From positions 1 to 59,205 of the forward strand of contig CAYORM010000013.1 in assembly GCA_964406375.1 (NCBI GenBank): a DNA stretch of 59,205 nt. Direction: 5' to 3'. Below, one piece after another: positions 51,968 through 59,205 of this stretch (positions are counted from its first letter, which is position 1; each line of letters opens with the position of its first letter). Below the pieces are notes generated by a model that did not search any database, was not told where the DNA came from, and saw only the letters and a list, made by a program, of their open reading frames with translations. The DNA is from CAYORM01 sp964406375 (GTDB lineage: Bacteria > Pseudomonadota > Alphaproteobacteria > DSM-16000 > Inquilinaceae). The position numbers were made by a program, and so were the translations under genes.

Positions 51968-52723
51968 TCAGGCCGGACCACCGCCCTTGCGCAGGCCCGA
52001 CAGCGCCACGATCACCCCGTGCAGCGTCCGCACTTCCTGCTCGGACAGCGCCGCCCGGGTGAACAGGGCGCGCAGATTCTGCACCATCGCCGGCCGCTTG
52101 GCCTCGACCCGGAAGAACCCCGCAGCGTCCAGCGCCTCCTCCAGATGCTCGAACAGATTGAGGAGCTTCGCCTTGTCGGCGGGCGGTGCCGTCTCGTCGT
52201 AGGTCAGCCGCTCGGCGGGCGTCGTATCGGCGGCGACGCGCCATTCCCAGGCGATCAGCAGCACGGCCTGGGCGAGGTTGAGCGAGGTGAAGGCGGGGTT
52301 GAGCGGCACCGTCAGCGCCGCATCGGCGAGGCCGACATCCTCATTCACTAGCCCGCTGCGCTCCGGCCCGAACAGGATGCCGCAGCGTGTTCCGGCCGCC
52401 TCGCGGCTGCGCAGCGCCGCGGCGGCGGCGCGCGGGGTGACCACCGGCTTCAGCATGTCGCGCAGCCGGGCGGTCGTGGCGAGCACATAGCCGAGATCGG
52501 CAATGGCGGCGGCGGTCGTCTCGTAGATCTGTGCTGTCTCCAGCACCAGATCGGCACCCGAGGCCGCGGCAACCGCCTTCGGGTTCGGCCAGCCGTCACG
52601 CGGCCGGACGAGCCGGAGATCGGTGAGGCCACAATTCAGCATCGCCCGCGCAACGGTGCCGATGTTCTCGCCGAGCTGCGGCTCGACGAGCACGATCGCC
52701 GGCGGTGCGGCGGGCGCGCTCAT
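51968..52723 (-). CDS. trmJ: tRNA (Cm32/Um32) methyltransferase TrmJ-like
   Basis: A 251-aa SPOUT (SpoU/TrmH) RNA 2'-O-methyltransferase. VLVEPQLGENIGTVARAMLNCG, CGILFGPERSGLVNEDV and LNPAFTSLNLAQAVLLIAWEW are the three motifs that build the trefoil-knot SAM site. The TrmJ subfamily extension follows in the C-terminal 90 residues. The ATG overlaps the cimA stop by 4 bp. Confidence 0.87.
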   Translation of the reverse strand: MSAPAAPPAIVLVEPQLGENIGTVARAMLNCGLTDLRLVRPRDGWPNPKAVAAASGADLVLETAQIYETTAAAIADLGYVLATTARLRDMLKPVVTPRAAAAALRSREAAGTRCGILFGPERSGLVNEDVGLADAALTVPLNPAFTSLNLAQAVLLIAWEWRVAADTTPAERLTYDETAPPADKAKLLNLFEHLEEALDAAGFFRVEAKRPAMVQNLRALFTRAALSEQEVRTLHGVIVALSGLRKGGGPA

Positions 52724-54321
52724 GCCGCCAGCGGCGTCGCGCCAGCGCGGAACAGCTTGTAGGTGAAGCTGTCGTCCAGCGCCTCGAAGGAGGCGTCGAC
52801 GATATTGGTCGACACGCCGATCGTCGTCCAACGCGCGCCTTCGGCATCGGCGCTTTCGATGGCCACCCGCGGCATGGCGCCGGTGCCATCGCTCGAGCGC
52901 AGGATGCGCACCTTGAAGTCGACGAGGCGGAGGTCGCGAAGCTGCGGATAGACGGGCTCGAGCGCCTTGCGCAGCGCATTGTCGAGGGCGTTGACCGGGC
53001 CGTTGCCGAAGGAGACCTCGTGCAGCGTGCGATTGCCGAGGCGGATCAGCACGGTGGCCTCGGATTCGCGGACGATCTCGCCGCGGGCGTTGCGTCGCCG
53101 CTCGTCGACGACGGTGAACCGCTCCATCGAGAAGAAGCGCGGCACCCCGTCGAGCGCACGGCGGGCCAGCAGCTCGAAGCTCGCCTCGGCGCCGTCATAG
53201 GCATAGCCCTCGAACTCGCGCTGCTTCACCGTCTCGACCAGACGCTCGACGCGAACGTCGCGGGCCTCGAGCGCGATGCCGATCTCGCTCAGCCGGGCGA
53301 GGATGTTCGACCGCCCGGCCTGGTCGGACACCAGGAGGCGCCGCGTATTGCCCACCGCTTCCGGCGGCACGTGCTCGTAGGAGCGCGGATCCTTGGCGAT
53401 CGCCGAGACGTGCAACCCGCCCTTATGGGCGAAGGCGCTCTCCCCGACATAGGCGGCGTTGCGCTGCGGGGTGCGCGACATGCGCTCGTCGAACCAGCGG
53501 CTGACCGCCGTGAGCTGCGCGAGCCCCTTCTCGGTCACCCCCGTCCGGTAGCCCATCTTCAGGACCAGCGTCGGCAGCAGCGAGACGAGATTGGCGTTGC
53601 CACAGCGTTCGCCGAGCCCGTTGAGCGTGCCCTGCACCTGGCGGACACCGGCGCGGACGGCGGCGATCGAATTGGCGACGGCGTTGCCGGTATCGTCATG
53701 GGCATGGATGCCCAGGCGGTCGCCGGGGATCCGCGTCGATACCGCACGGACGATGGCGTCCACCTCATGCGGCAGCGTGCCGCCATTAGTGTCGCACAGC
53801 ACCACCCAGCGCGCCCCAGCGGCGAAGGCCGCCTCGGCACAGGCCAGCGCGTAGTCCGGATTGGCCTTGTAGCCGTCGAAAAAGTGCTCGCAGTCGAACA
53901 GCGCTTCGCGGCCGCTCGCGACGACGGCGGCGATGCTGTCGGCAATCAGCGCCAGATTCTCCTCGCGGGGAATCCCCAGCGCGACATCGACGTGGAAATC
54001 CCAGGTCTTGCCGACCATGCAGACGGCGCCGGCCGCACTGCCGATCAGCGCGGCGAGTCCCGGATCATTGGCGGCACTGCGGCCCGGCCGGCGCGTCATG
54101 CCAAAGGCGGTGAAGGTCGCATGCTCCAGCCGCGGCGGATCGCGGAAGAAGGCGTCGTCGGTCGGGTTCGCTCCGGGCCAGCCGCCCTCGACATAGTCGA
54201 TGCCGAGCTGGTCGAGCCGCCGGGCGATCGCAATCTTGTCGGCCACCGAGAAGTCGACGCCGGGGGTCTGCGCCCCGTCGCGCAGGGTGGTGTCGAAGAG
54301 ATAGACGCGATCGCCGGTCAT
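52720..54321 (-). CDS. cimA: citramalate synthase
   Basis: A 533-aa condensing enzyme that joins pyruvate and acetyl-CoA to give (R)-citramalate, the threonine-independent route to isoleucine. The HMGL-like domain has LFDTTLRDGAQTPGVDFSV, GIHAHDDTGNAVANS (metal-binding HxH) and GTLNGLGERCGNANL. A LeuA-type dimerisation/allosteric domain follows (about residues 380-533). GGAGG precedes ATG 54321. It lies downstream of cysS, with a 13-bp gap. Confidence 0.92.
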   Translation of the reverse strand: MTGDRVYLFDTTLRDGAQTPGVDFSVADKIAIARRLDQLGIDYVEGGWPGANPTDDAFFRDPPRLEHATFTAFGMTRRPGRSAANDPGLAALIGSAAGAVCMVGKTWDFHVDVALGIPREENLALIADSIAAVVASGREALFDCEHFFDGYKANPDYALACAEAAFAAGARWVVLCDTNGGTLPHEVDAIVRAVSTRIPGDRLGIHAHDDTGNAVANSIAAVRAGVRQVQGTLNGLGERCGNANLVSLLPTLVLKMGYRTGVTEKGLAQLTAVSRWFDERMSRTPQRNAAYVGESAFAHKGGLHVSAIAKDPRSYEHVPPEAVGNTRRLLVSDQAGRSNILARLSEIGIALEARDVRVERLVETVKQREFEGYAYDGAEASFELLARRALDGVPRFFSMERFTVVDERRRNARGEIVRESEATVLIRLGNRTLHEVSFGNGPVNALDNALRKALEPVYPQLRDLRLVDFKVRILRSSDGTGAMPRVAIESADAEGARWTTIGVSTNIVDASFEALDDSFTYKLFRAGATPLAA

Positions 54322-54334
54322 CGCCCGTCCTCCT

Positions 54335-55720
54335 TCATCCGGCACGCCGCCACAGCGTGCCGTCGGGACCGTCCTCGAGAACGATCCCCTGCGCCGCGAG
54401 CATGTCGCGGATGCGATCCGCCTCCGCCCAGTCGCGCGCCGCCCGGGCCTGACGCCGCCGGGCGATCATCGCCTCGATCTCGCTCTCGCTCGGCCCCGCC
54501 TCGCCCGCCGGGCGCCAGCGGAACCAGTCGGCCGGATCCTGCGCCAGCAGGCCGAGCGCCTGCCCGGCCGCGCGCAGCCGCGCCTTCAGCTCGGCCCGGC
54601 GGGCGGGCCCGGTCTCCCGGTTCAGCGCGCCGGCAATCTCGTGCAGCGCGGCGAGGGCACGTGGCGTGTTGAGATCATCCTCCAGCGCAGCGCGGATCTC
54701 CGGCACCGGCTCCGCATGAGGAACGCACTCGGCATCGGCGGCGTTGCGCAGGGCACCATAGAGCCGGTCGAGCGCCGTCCGTGCCTGGCGCGCCGCTTCC
54801 TTGGTGAAGTCGATCGGCTGGCGGTAATGGCCTGACAGCAGAACGAGGCGCAGCGCTTCGCCCGGGAACTCGGCGAGCAGCTCGCGCACCGTGTAGAAAT
54901 TGCCGAGCGACTTCGACATCTTCTCGCCCTCGGCGAGGAGGAAGCCGTTATGCAGCCAGGTATGCGCCATCACCGGCGTGCCATGGGCGCAGCGGCTCTG
55001 GGCGATCTCGTTCTCGTGATGCGGGAAGACGAGATCGATGCCGCCGCCATGGATGTCGAAGACCTCGCCGAGATGGGCGGCGGCCATCGCCGAGCATTCA
55101 AGATGCCAGCCCGGCCGGCCATGGCCCCAGGGGCTGTCCCAGCCCGGCTGATCGCCGGTCGAGGGTTTCCACAGCACGAAATCGGCCGGATCGCGCTTGT
55201 AAGGGGCGACATCGACCCGCGCGCCGGCGATCTGCTCGTCACGGTTGCGGCCCGACAGGCGGCCATAATCCGGCATCGAGGGCACGTCGAACAGGACATG
55301 ACCCTCGGCGACATAGGCATGGCCGCGGGCGATCAGCCGCTCGACCAGCGCGATCATCTCAGGAATATGCGCGGTGGCGCGGGGCTCTACGTCAGGCGGC
55401 AGCGCGCCGAGCGCCGCCATGTCCTCGTGATAGGCCTTCGTGGTCCGCTCGGTGATCGCCTCGATCGGCTCGCCCGAGCGGCGGGCCGCCTCGATGATCT
55501 TGTCGTCGACATCGGTGATGTTGCGGACATAGGTGACCCGGGGATAGGTCGCCCGTAATAGCCGGTAGAGAACGTCGAAGACGACGACCGGCCGCGCATT
55601 ACCGATATGGGCCCAGTCATAGACGGTGGGGCCGCAGACATACATCCGCACGTGACCCGCATCGATCGGGACGAATTTCTCCTTCGTCCGCGTCAGCGTG
55701 TTGTGCAGATGGAGCGCCAC
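54335..55720 (-). CDS. cysS: cysteinyl-tRNA synthetase
   Basis: A 461-aa class I synthetase. The HIGH-like motif AHIGNARP is at about residues 37-44, zinc ligands are the Cys near MYVCGPTV, Cys/His in WHLECSAMA and HHENE, and KMSKS binds ATP. It charges tRNA-Cys. Start is GTG at 55720, with AAGGAAGG upstream. It is followed by cimA at a 13-bp gap. Confidence 0.95.
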   Translation of the reverse strand: MALHLHNTLTRTKEKFVPIDAGHVRMYVCGPTVYDWAHIGNARPVVVFDVLYRLLRATYPRVTYVRNITDVDDKIIEAARRSGEPIEAITERTTKAYHEDMAALGALPPDVEPRATAHIPEMIALVERLIARGHAYVAEGHVLFDVPSMPDYGRLSGRNRDEQIAGARVDVAPYKRDPADFVLWKPSTGDQPGWDSPWGHGRPGWHLECSAMAAAHLGEVFDIHGGGIDLVFPHHENEIAQSRCAHGTPVMAHTWLHNGFLLAEGEKMSKSLGNFYTVRELLAEFPGEALRLVLLSGHYRQPIDFTKEAARQARTALDRLYGALRNAADAECVPHAEPVPEIRAALEDDLNTPRALAALHEIAGALNRETGPARRAELKARLRAAGQALGLLAQDPADWFRWRPAGEAGPSESEIEAMIARRRQARAARDWAEADRIRDMLAAQGIVLEDGPDGTLWRRAG

Positions 55721-55840
55721 GACAGCCGCCTTCCTTCACCGGTCAGAGTTGGGCCGGAACGATTAGCAGAAGCCGGGCGGACGCACCAACAGGAAGCCTC
55801 CGCCGCGCGCCGCACGCCACAGGTCCGCCTGGAGGCGCCG

Positions 55841-56629
55841 TCAGCGGCCGCGGCGGCCCGGAGGCGGGTCGGCGACGAGGGGCGGGCGTCCCGGCGGCCG
55901 CGGCTCCGGCTCAGGACGTGTCAGGCGCGGCGGCTCAGCACGGGCGACGGGTCGAAGGGGTGCCGACGGACGCGGAGCCGGCGCGGCAGGCGCGGCCGAC
56001 AGGCGCGGCGCGGCAGGTGGGGCCGCGGGCGGTCGTGATGCCGGCTGTCCCGGCGGCACCGCGAGCATCGGCCGGATCGCGGCAGGCTGCCCGTGCATGC
56101 CCTCCCCGGCCGTCATCGTCGCCGCCGCGCGCGATGGCGGCTCGGCAGCGCCATCGACCAGGAAGAGGTCGCAATGCTCGCGCAGCGGCGACGACCGGTC
56201 ACGCGCCGGAACCAGCACGGCCACGCGCCGCCCCTTGCGGCGCAGCGTGCGGATGAGCGGCAGCAGCGCCGGACCAGCGCCGGCAAAAACGACGATGCCG
56301 ATCTCGCTCGTGCCGATCGCGATGTCCATGGCGTCGACGGCGATGCGGACCGCGAGGGCACCCGACCCCGCATCGGCCGGCGCGATCTGCACCTGCTCGA
56401 AGCCGAGATCGGCGGCACGCCGGCGCAGCCCGGCCAGCGGTGCCCAATCGGCATAGGCGATGCGGGCGACCGCCGTGAACCGTGCCTCGACGGCGGCGAG
56501 GATACGCGCGAGGTCCAGCGCGTCGGCGTCCTCGGCATGGGTCGCCAGTCCGGCGACATCGACGAGGAGAGCCGCACGTCCGGAACGGTCGAGCGGGACA
56601 GTGACGGGATCGGCAGGCGTGTTGGGCAT
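55841..56629 (-). CDS. NYN (LabA/DUF88-like) domain protein, possibly degenerate
   Basis: A 262-aa protein. Residues about 18-160 fit the NYN/PIN-like fold: AALLVDVAGLA (first Asp), KxxD-like IAVDAMDIAIG and IVVFAGAGPALLPLIRTLRRKG. In active NYN nucleases the third strand ends SGDGDF or SDSDF; here it reads FAGAGP, so one acidic residue is missing. The last 85 residues are Pro/Ala/Arg-rich. Start ATG 56629 follows gltX by 6 bp, while a GTG at 56632 is possible. It is probably a regulatory or inactive relative. Confidence 0.75.
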   Translation of the reverse strand: MPNTPADPVTVPLDRSGRAALLVDVAGLATHAEDADALDLARILAAVEARFTAVARIAYADWAPLAGLRRRAADLGFEQVQIAPADAGSGALAVRIAVDAMDIAIGTSEIGIVVFAGAGPALLPLIRTLRRKGRRVAVLVPARDRSSPLREHCDLFLVDGAAEPPSRAAATMTAGEGMHGQPAAIRPMLAVPPGQPASRPPAAPPAAPRLSAAPAAPAPRPSAPLRPVARAEPPRLTRPEPEPRPPGRPPLVADPPPGRRGR

Positions 56630-56635
56630 CACGGA

Positions 56636-58024
56636 TCAGCCGGCGGTGGAGGGATCGGAGGTGACCGCGGCGGCGAGGCGTGCGGCTGCACGCTCGCGGC
56701 CGAGGAGTGGCAGGAGGGCGCGCATCTCCGGTCCGTGATCGCGCCCGGTCAAAGCGAGGCGCAGCGGCAGGAAAAGCCGGCGGCCGCGTCGCCCGGTTTC
56801 TGCCGAAAGCGCCGCGGTCCAGCCCTGCCAGGTCGTATCGTCCCAGGGCTCGGGCGGCAGCAGCGCCAGCGCCCGACCGATGAGGGCGCGGTCATGCTCG
56901 TCCACTCCGCTCGCCAATGCGACGGGGCCGGTGACGATGCGCCACCAGTCGGCGATGTCGCGCAGCCGCGCGAGATTGGGCCTGAGCGCCGTCCAGCCGG
57001 CCTCATCGATCTCGCCCAGCCCCATCGCCACGAGCCGCTCCCGTACCGCCGCGAAGGGCGTGGCATGAAGCAGCGCGGCGTTGAGGCGCAAGAGCTCCGC
57101 CGGGTCGTAGCGCGGCGGCGCGCGGCCGATCCGCTCAAAGCTGAAGCGCGCGACGAGGGCGTTCAGATCGGCATGGGCGGCGACCGGCTCGGCGGTCCCG
57201 ATCGTGGCGAGCAGGCTGGCCACTGCCATCGGCTCGATGCCCTCCCCATCCCGCAGATCCCGCAGGGCGGAGCCGCCCAGGCGCTTGGAGATCCCCTCCC
57301 CCGCCGCGTCGACGAGCAGCGGCAGATGCGCGAATTCCGGTGGCCGCGCCCCCAGCGCCTCGAAGAGCTGGATGTGCACGGCGGTGTTGGCGACATGATC
57401 CTCGCCCCGGATGACGAGGGTCACGCTACTCGCGATGTCGTCCACGACCGAGCCGATATGGTAGAGTGGCGTGCCATCGGCCCGCAGCAATACCGGATCG
57501 GACAGATCCGCCGACCGGAAACGGACGGTCCCGCGCACCCGATCGGTCCAGGTGATCTCGCCATCGGCCAAGCGGAAGCGCCAGTGCGGCGGGTCACCGG
57601 CGGCGAGGCGGCGCGCCCGCTCCTCCGGTGACAGACGCAGCGCCGCCCGGTCATAGACCGGTGGCTGGCCACGTTCGATGGCGAGCCGCCGTCGCTGCGC
57701 GAGCTCCTCGGGCGTCTCCCAGCACGGGTAGAGGCGACCGTCCTGTTTCAGCCGATCGAGCGCGGCATCATGCGCGGCGCGACGATCGGACTGGCGGAAA
57801 AAGTCGTCCCAATCGAGGCCGAGCCAGCGCAGATCCTCGATGATCGCCGCCTCATGGGCAGCCGAACCGCGGCCCGTATCGGTATCGTCGATGCGCAGGA
57901 TGAAGCGCCCGCCAGCAGCGCGCGCCGCGAACCAAGCGAACAGCGCGGTGCGGGCGTTGCCGACATGGAGAAACCCGGTCGGGCTGGGGGCAAAGCGCGT
58001 GACGACGGGCGGGGTCCGGTCCAT
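56636..58024 (-). CDS. gltX: glutamyl-tRNA synthetase (GltX2 type)
   Basis: A 462-aa class I synthetase charging tRNA-Glu. It has FAPSPTGFLHVGNARTA, the HIGH site, the DTDTGRG motif and, near residue 240, EGISKRLGG in place of the usual KLSKR ATP-binding loop. The second copy form (GltX2) in Alphaproteobacteria is typical of this length. It heads an apparent gltX-NYN-cysS-cimA-trmJ run. Start ATG 58024. Confidence 0.92.
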   Translation of the reverse strand: MDRTPPVVTRFAPSPTGFLHVGNARTALFAWFAARAAGGRFILRIDDTDTGRGSAAHEAAIIEDLRWLGLDWDDFFRQSDRRAAHDAALDRLKQDGRLYPCWETPEELAQRRRLAIERGQPPVYDRAALRLSPEERARRLAAGDPPHWRFRLADGEITWTDRVRGTVRFRSADLSDPVLLRADGTPLYHIGSVVDDIASSVTLVIRGEDHVANTAVHIQLFEALGARPPEFAHLPLLVDAAGEGISKRLGGSALRDLRDGEGIEPMAVASLLATIGTAEPVAAHADLNALVARFSFERIGRAPPRYDPAELLRLNAALLHATPFAAVRERLVAMGLGEIDEAGWTALRPNLARLRDIADWWRIVTGPVALASGVDEHDRALIGRALALLPPEPWDDTTWQGWTAALSAETGRRGRRLFLPLRLALTGRDHGPEMRALLPLLGRERAAARLAAAVTSDPSTAG

Positions 58025-58610
58025 GGCGGCGCGGTGATTACCACAGGCCGCGCGGTGCTGCCATCTGCGCCCACGCCGCGCCGGCGGATGGGTCGGCCGT
58101 CGATATCCCTGGAGCCGACCTCCCGGCCACCCGTCGGCCGGCCGTACAATCATCGGGAAGCCGGCGGTTTGGCTCCACCTGCGGCGGATTCGCGACGGGT
58201 CTGCGTGCCTGATCCTTCAGGTGCACCACGCGGCCATGCCGCGCCGAACAGCCCTGTCTACTCCGCCTGCTTCTCTGGTGTTTTCCGGCGCGGGGCGCTT
58301 GGCGACCGCGCGAGACCCCGTCGGGGCGCTCCGGCCGCCGGCTCGCCGATGCTTCGACGCTGCATTCCCGGTGCAGGCGATCGCGCCTGGCCGACACTCT
58401 TGCCCAACGTTCCGGCGGATCGACCCGCCGCGGCTCTACCCACCGGCGCACCCGTGTGACGATGCAGCGCACGCCGCACGGAGCCCCACCCACACACGAC
58501 CGCCGTACGGCGACCGCCACCGCCGAACCCTGCGCGCCACCCGCTCCGGGCCGGCCGGCGCCCAGGCTCCCTGCCTCAGCGTCCTGTCGTCCTGTGGCCC
58601 CGGCCCCGCC
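58025..58610. other. 586-bp intergenic stretch between recA and gltX
   Basis: No gene with a credible start or ribosome site is visible, and I recognise no tRNA, SRP, tmRNA or RNase P signature. A short CCCC-GTC-GGGG hairpin lies near 58316. The recA terminator and gltX promoter must lie here, but neither has a clear consensus. Confidence 0.5.

Positions 58611-59205
<595 letters not shown>

Noticed and set aside
51958..51969. Perfect 12-bp palindrome GACCGGCCGGTC between convergent genes.
   Set aside because: Short GC palindromes are common in this DNA. There is no T-run or loop, so it is not a convincing terminator.

Overview
The window is a GC-rich chromosomal segment with tightly packed genes and frequent ATGA stop/start overlaps. 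It looks like an alphaproteobacterium: the cpa-type Tad pilus locus, an EcfG-like ECF sigma factor, an E. coli-like MntR and a GltX2-type glutamyl-tRNA synthetase all fit, and a Rhodospirillales/Rhizobiales-like host is a guess. No rRNA, tRNA, CRISPR, transposase or prophage gene was recognised.

Layout. (1) 1-438: three 66-bp tandem repeat units, then a near-perfect parS site (225-240), with no convincing gene. (2) 439-5280: a manganese uptake operon (binding protein, ATPase, two permeases each with a C-terminal winged-helix tail) divergent from mntR. (3) 5481-17733: an orphan response regulator with a winged-helix output, then a complete Tad/Flp pilus locus (flp, cpaA-F, tadB, tadC, tadE-like, tadG-like) and a convergent tadD lipoprotein. 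(4) 17949-20990: a large hybrid sensor histidine kinase. (5) 20996-31737: a ten-gene leftward operon combining a peptide/oligosaccharide-type ABC importer, two unrecognised proteins and three sugar-acid catabolic enzymes, with a divergent GntR regulator. (6) 31793-37345: a ribosome-hibernation/cold-shock fusion protein, a caa3-type cytochrome oxidase (subunit II-cytochrome c, and a subunit I-III fusion) and small membrane proteins. (7) 37531-38636: a small membrane protein divergent from an EcfG-like sigma factor. (8) 38757-48938: a compact carbohydrate cluster with three sugar-nucleotide epimerase/decarboxylase-like domains, a glycoside-hydrolase/epimerase fusion, a B12-type radical SAM protein, one GT4-like and three tandem CgeB-like glycosyltransferases. 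(9) 48993-51949: a release-factor-like (baeRF) protein, Cu/Zn superoxide dismutase with a small upstream gene, and a short-chain dehydrogenase. (10) 51968-59205: housekeeping genes trmJ, cimA, cysS, a NYN-like gene, gltX and the 3' part of recA.

How the parts work together. MntR probably represses the Mn importer through a dyad over its promoter. The Tad genes should build an adhesive Flp pilus, perhaps under the adjacent response regulator. The ABC/sugar-acid operon imports and degrades an aldonate-like compound under the divergent GntR protein. The most novel part is the 38.8-48.9 kb cluster. Six genes are chained by stop/start overlaps, and the set looks like a dedicated pathway for a small, possibly xylose-containing glycan modified by a B12 radical SAM enzyme, with no visible flippase or polymerase. 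GGAAC-type promoter matches upstream of the small membrane gene (37531-37845) and the sodC pair suggest a local general-stress regulon.
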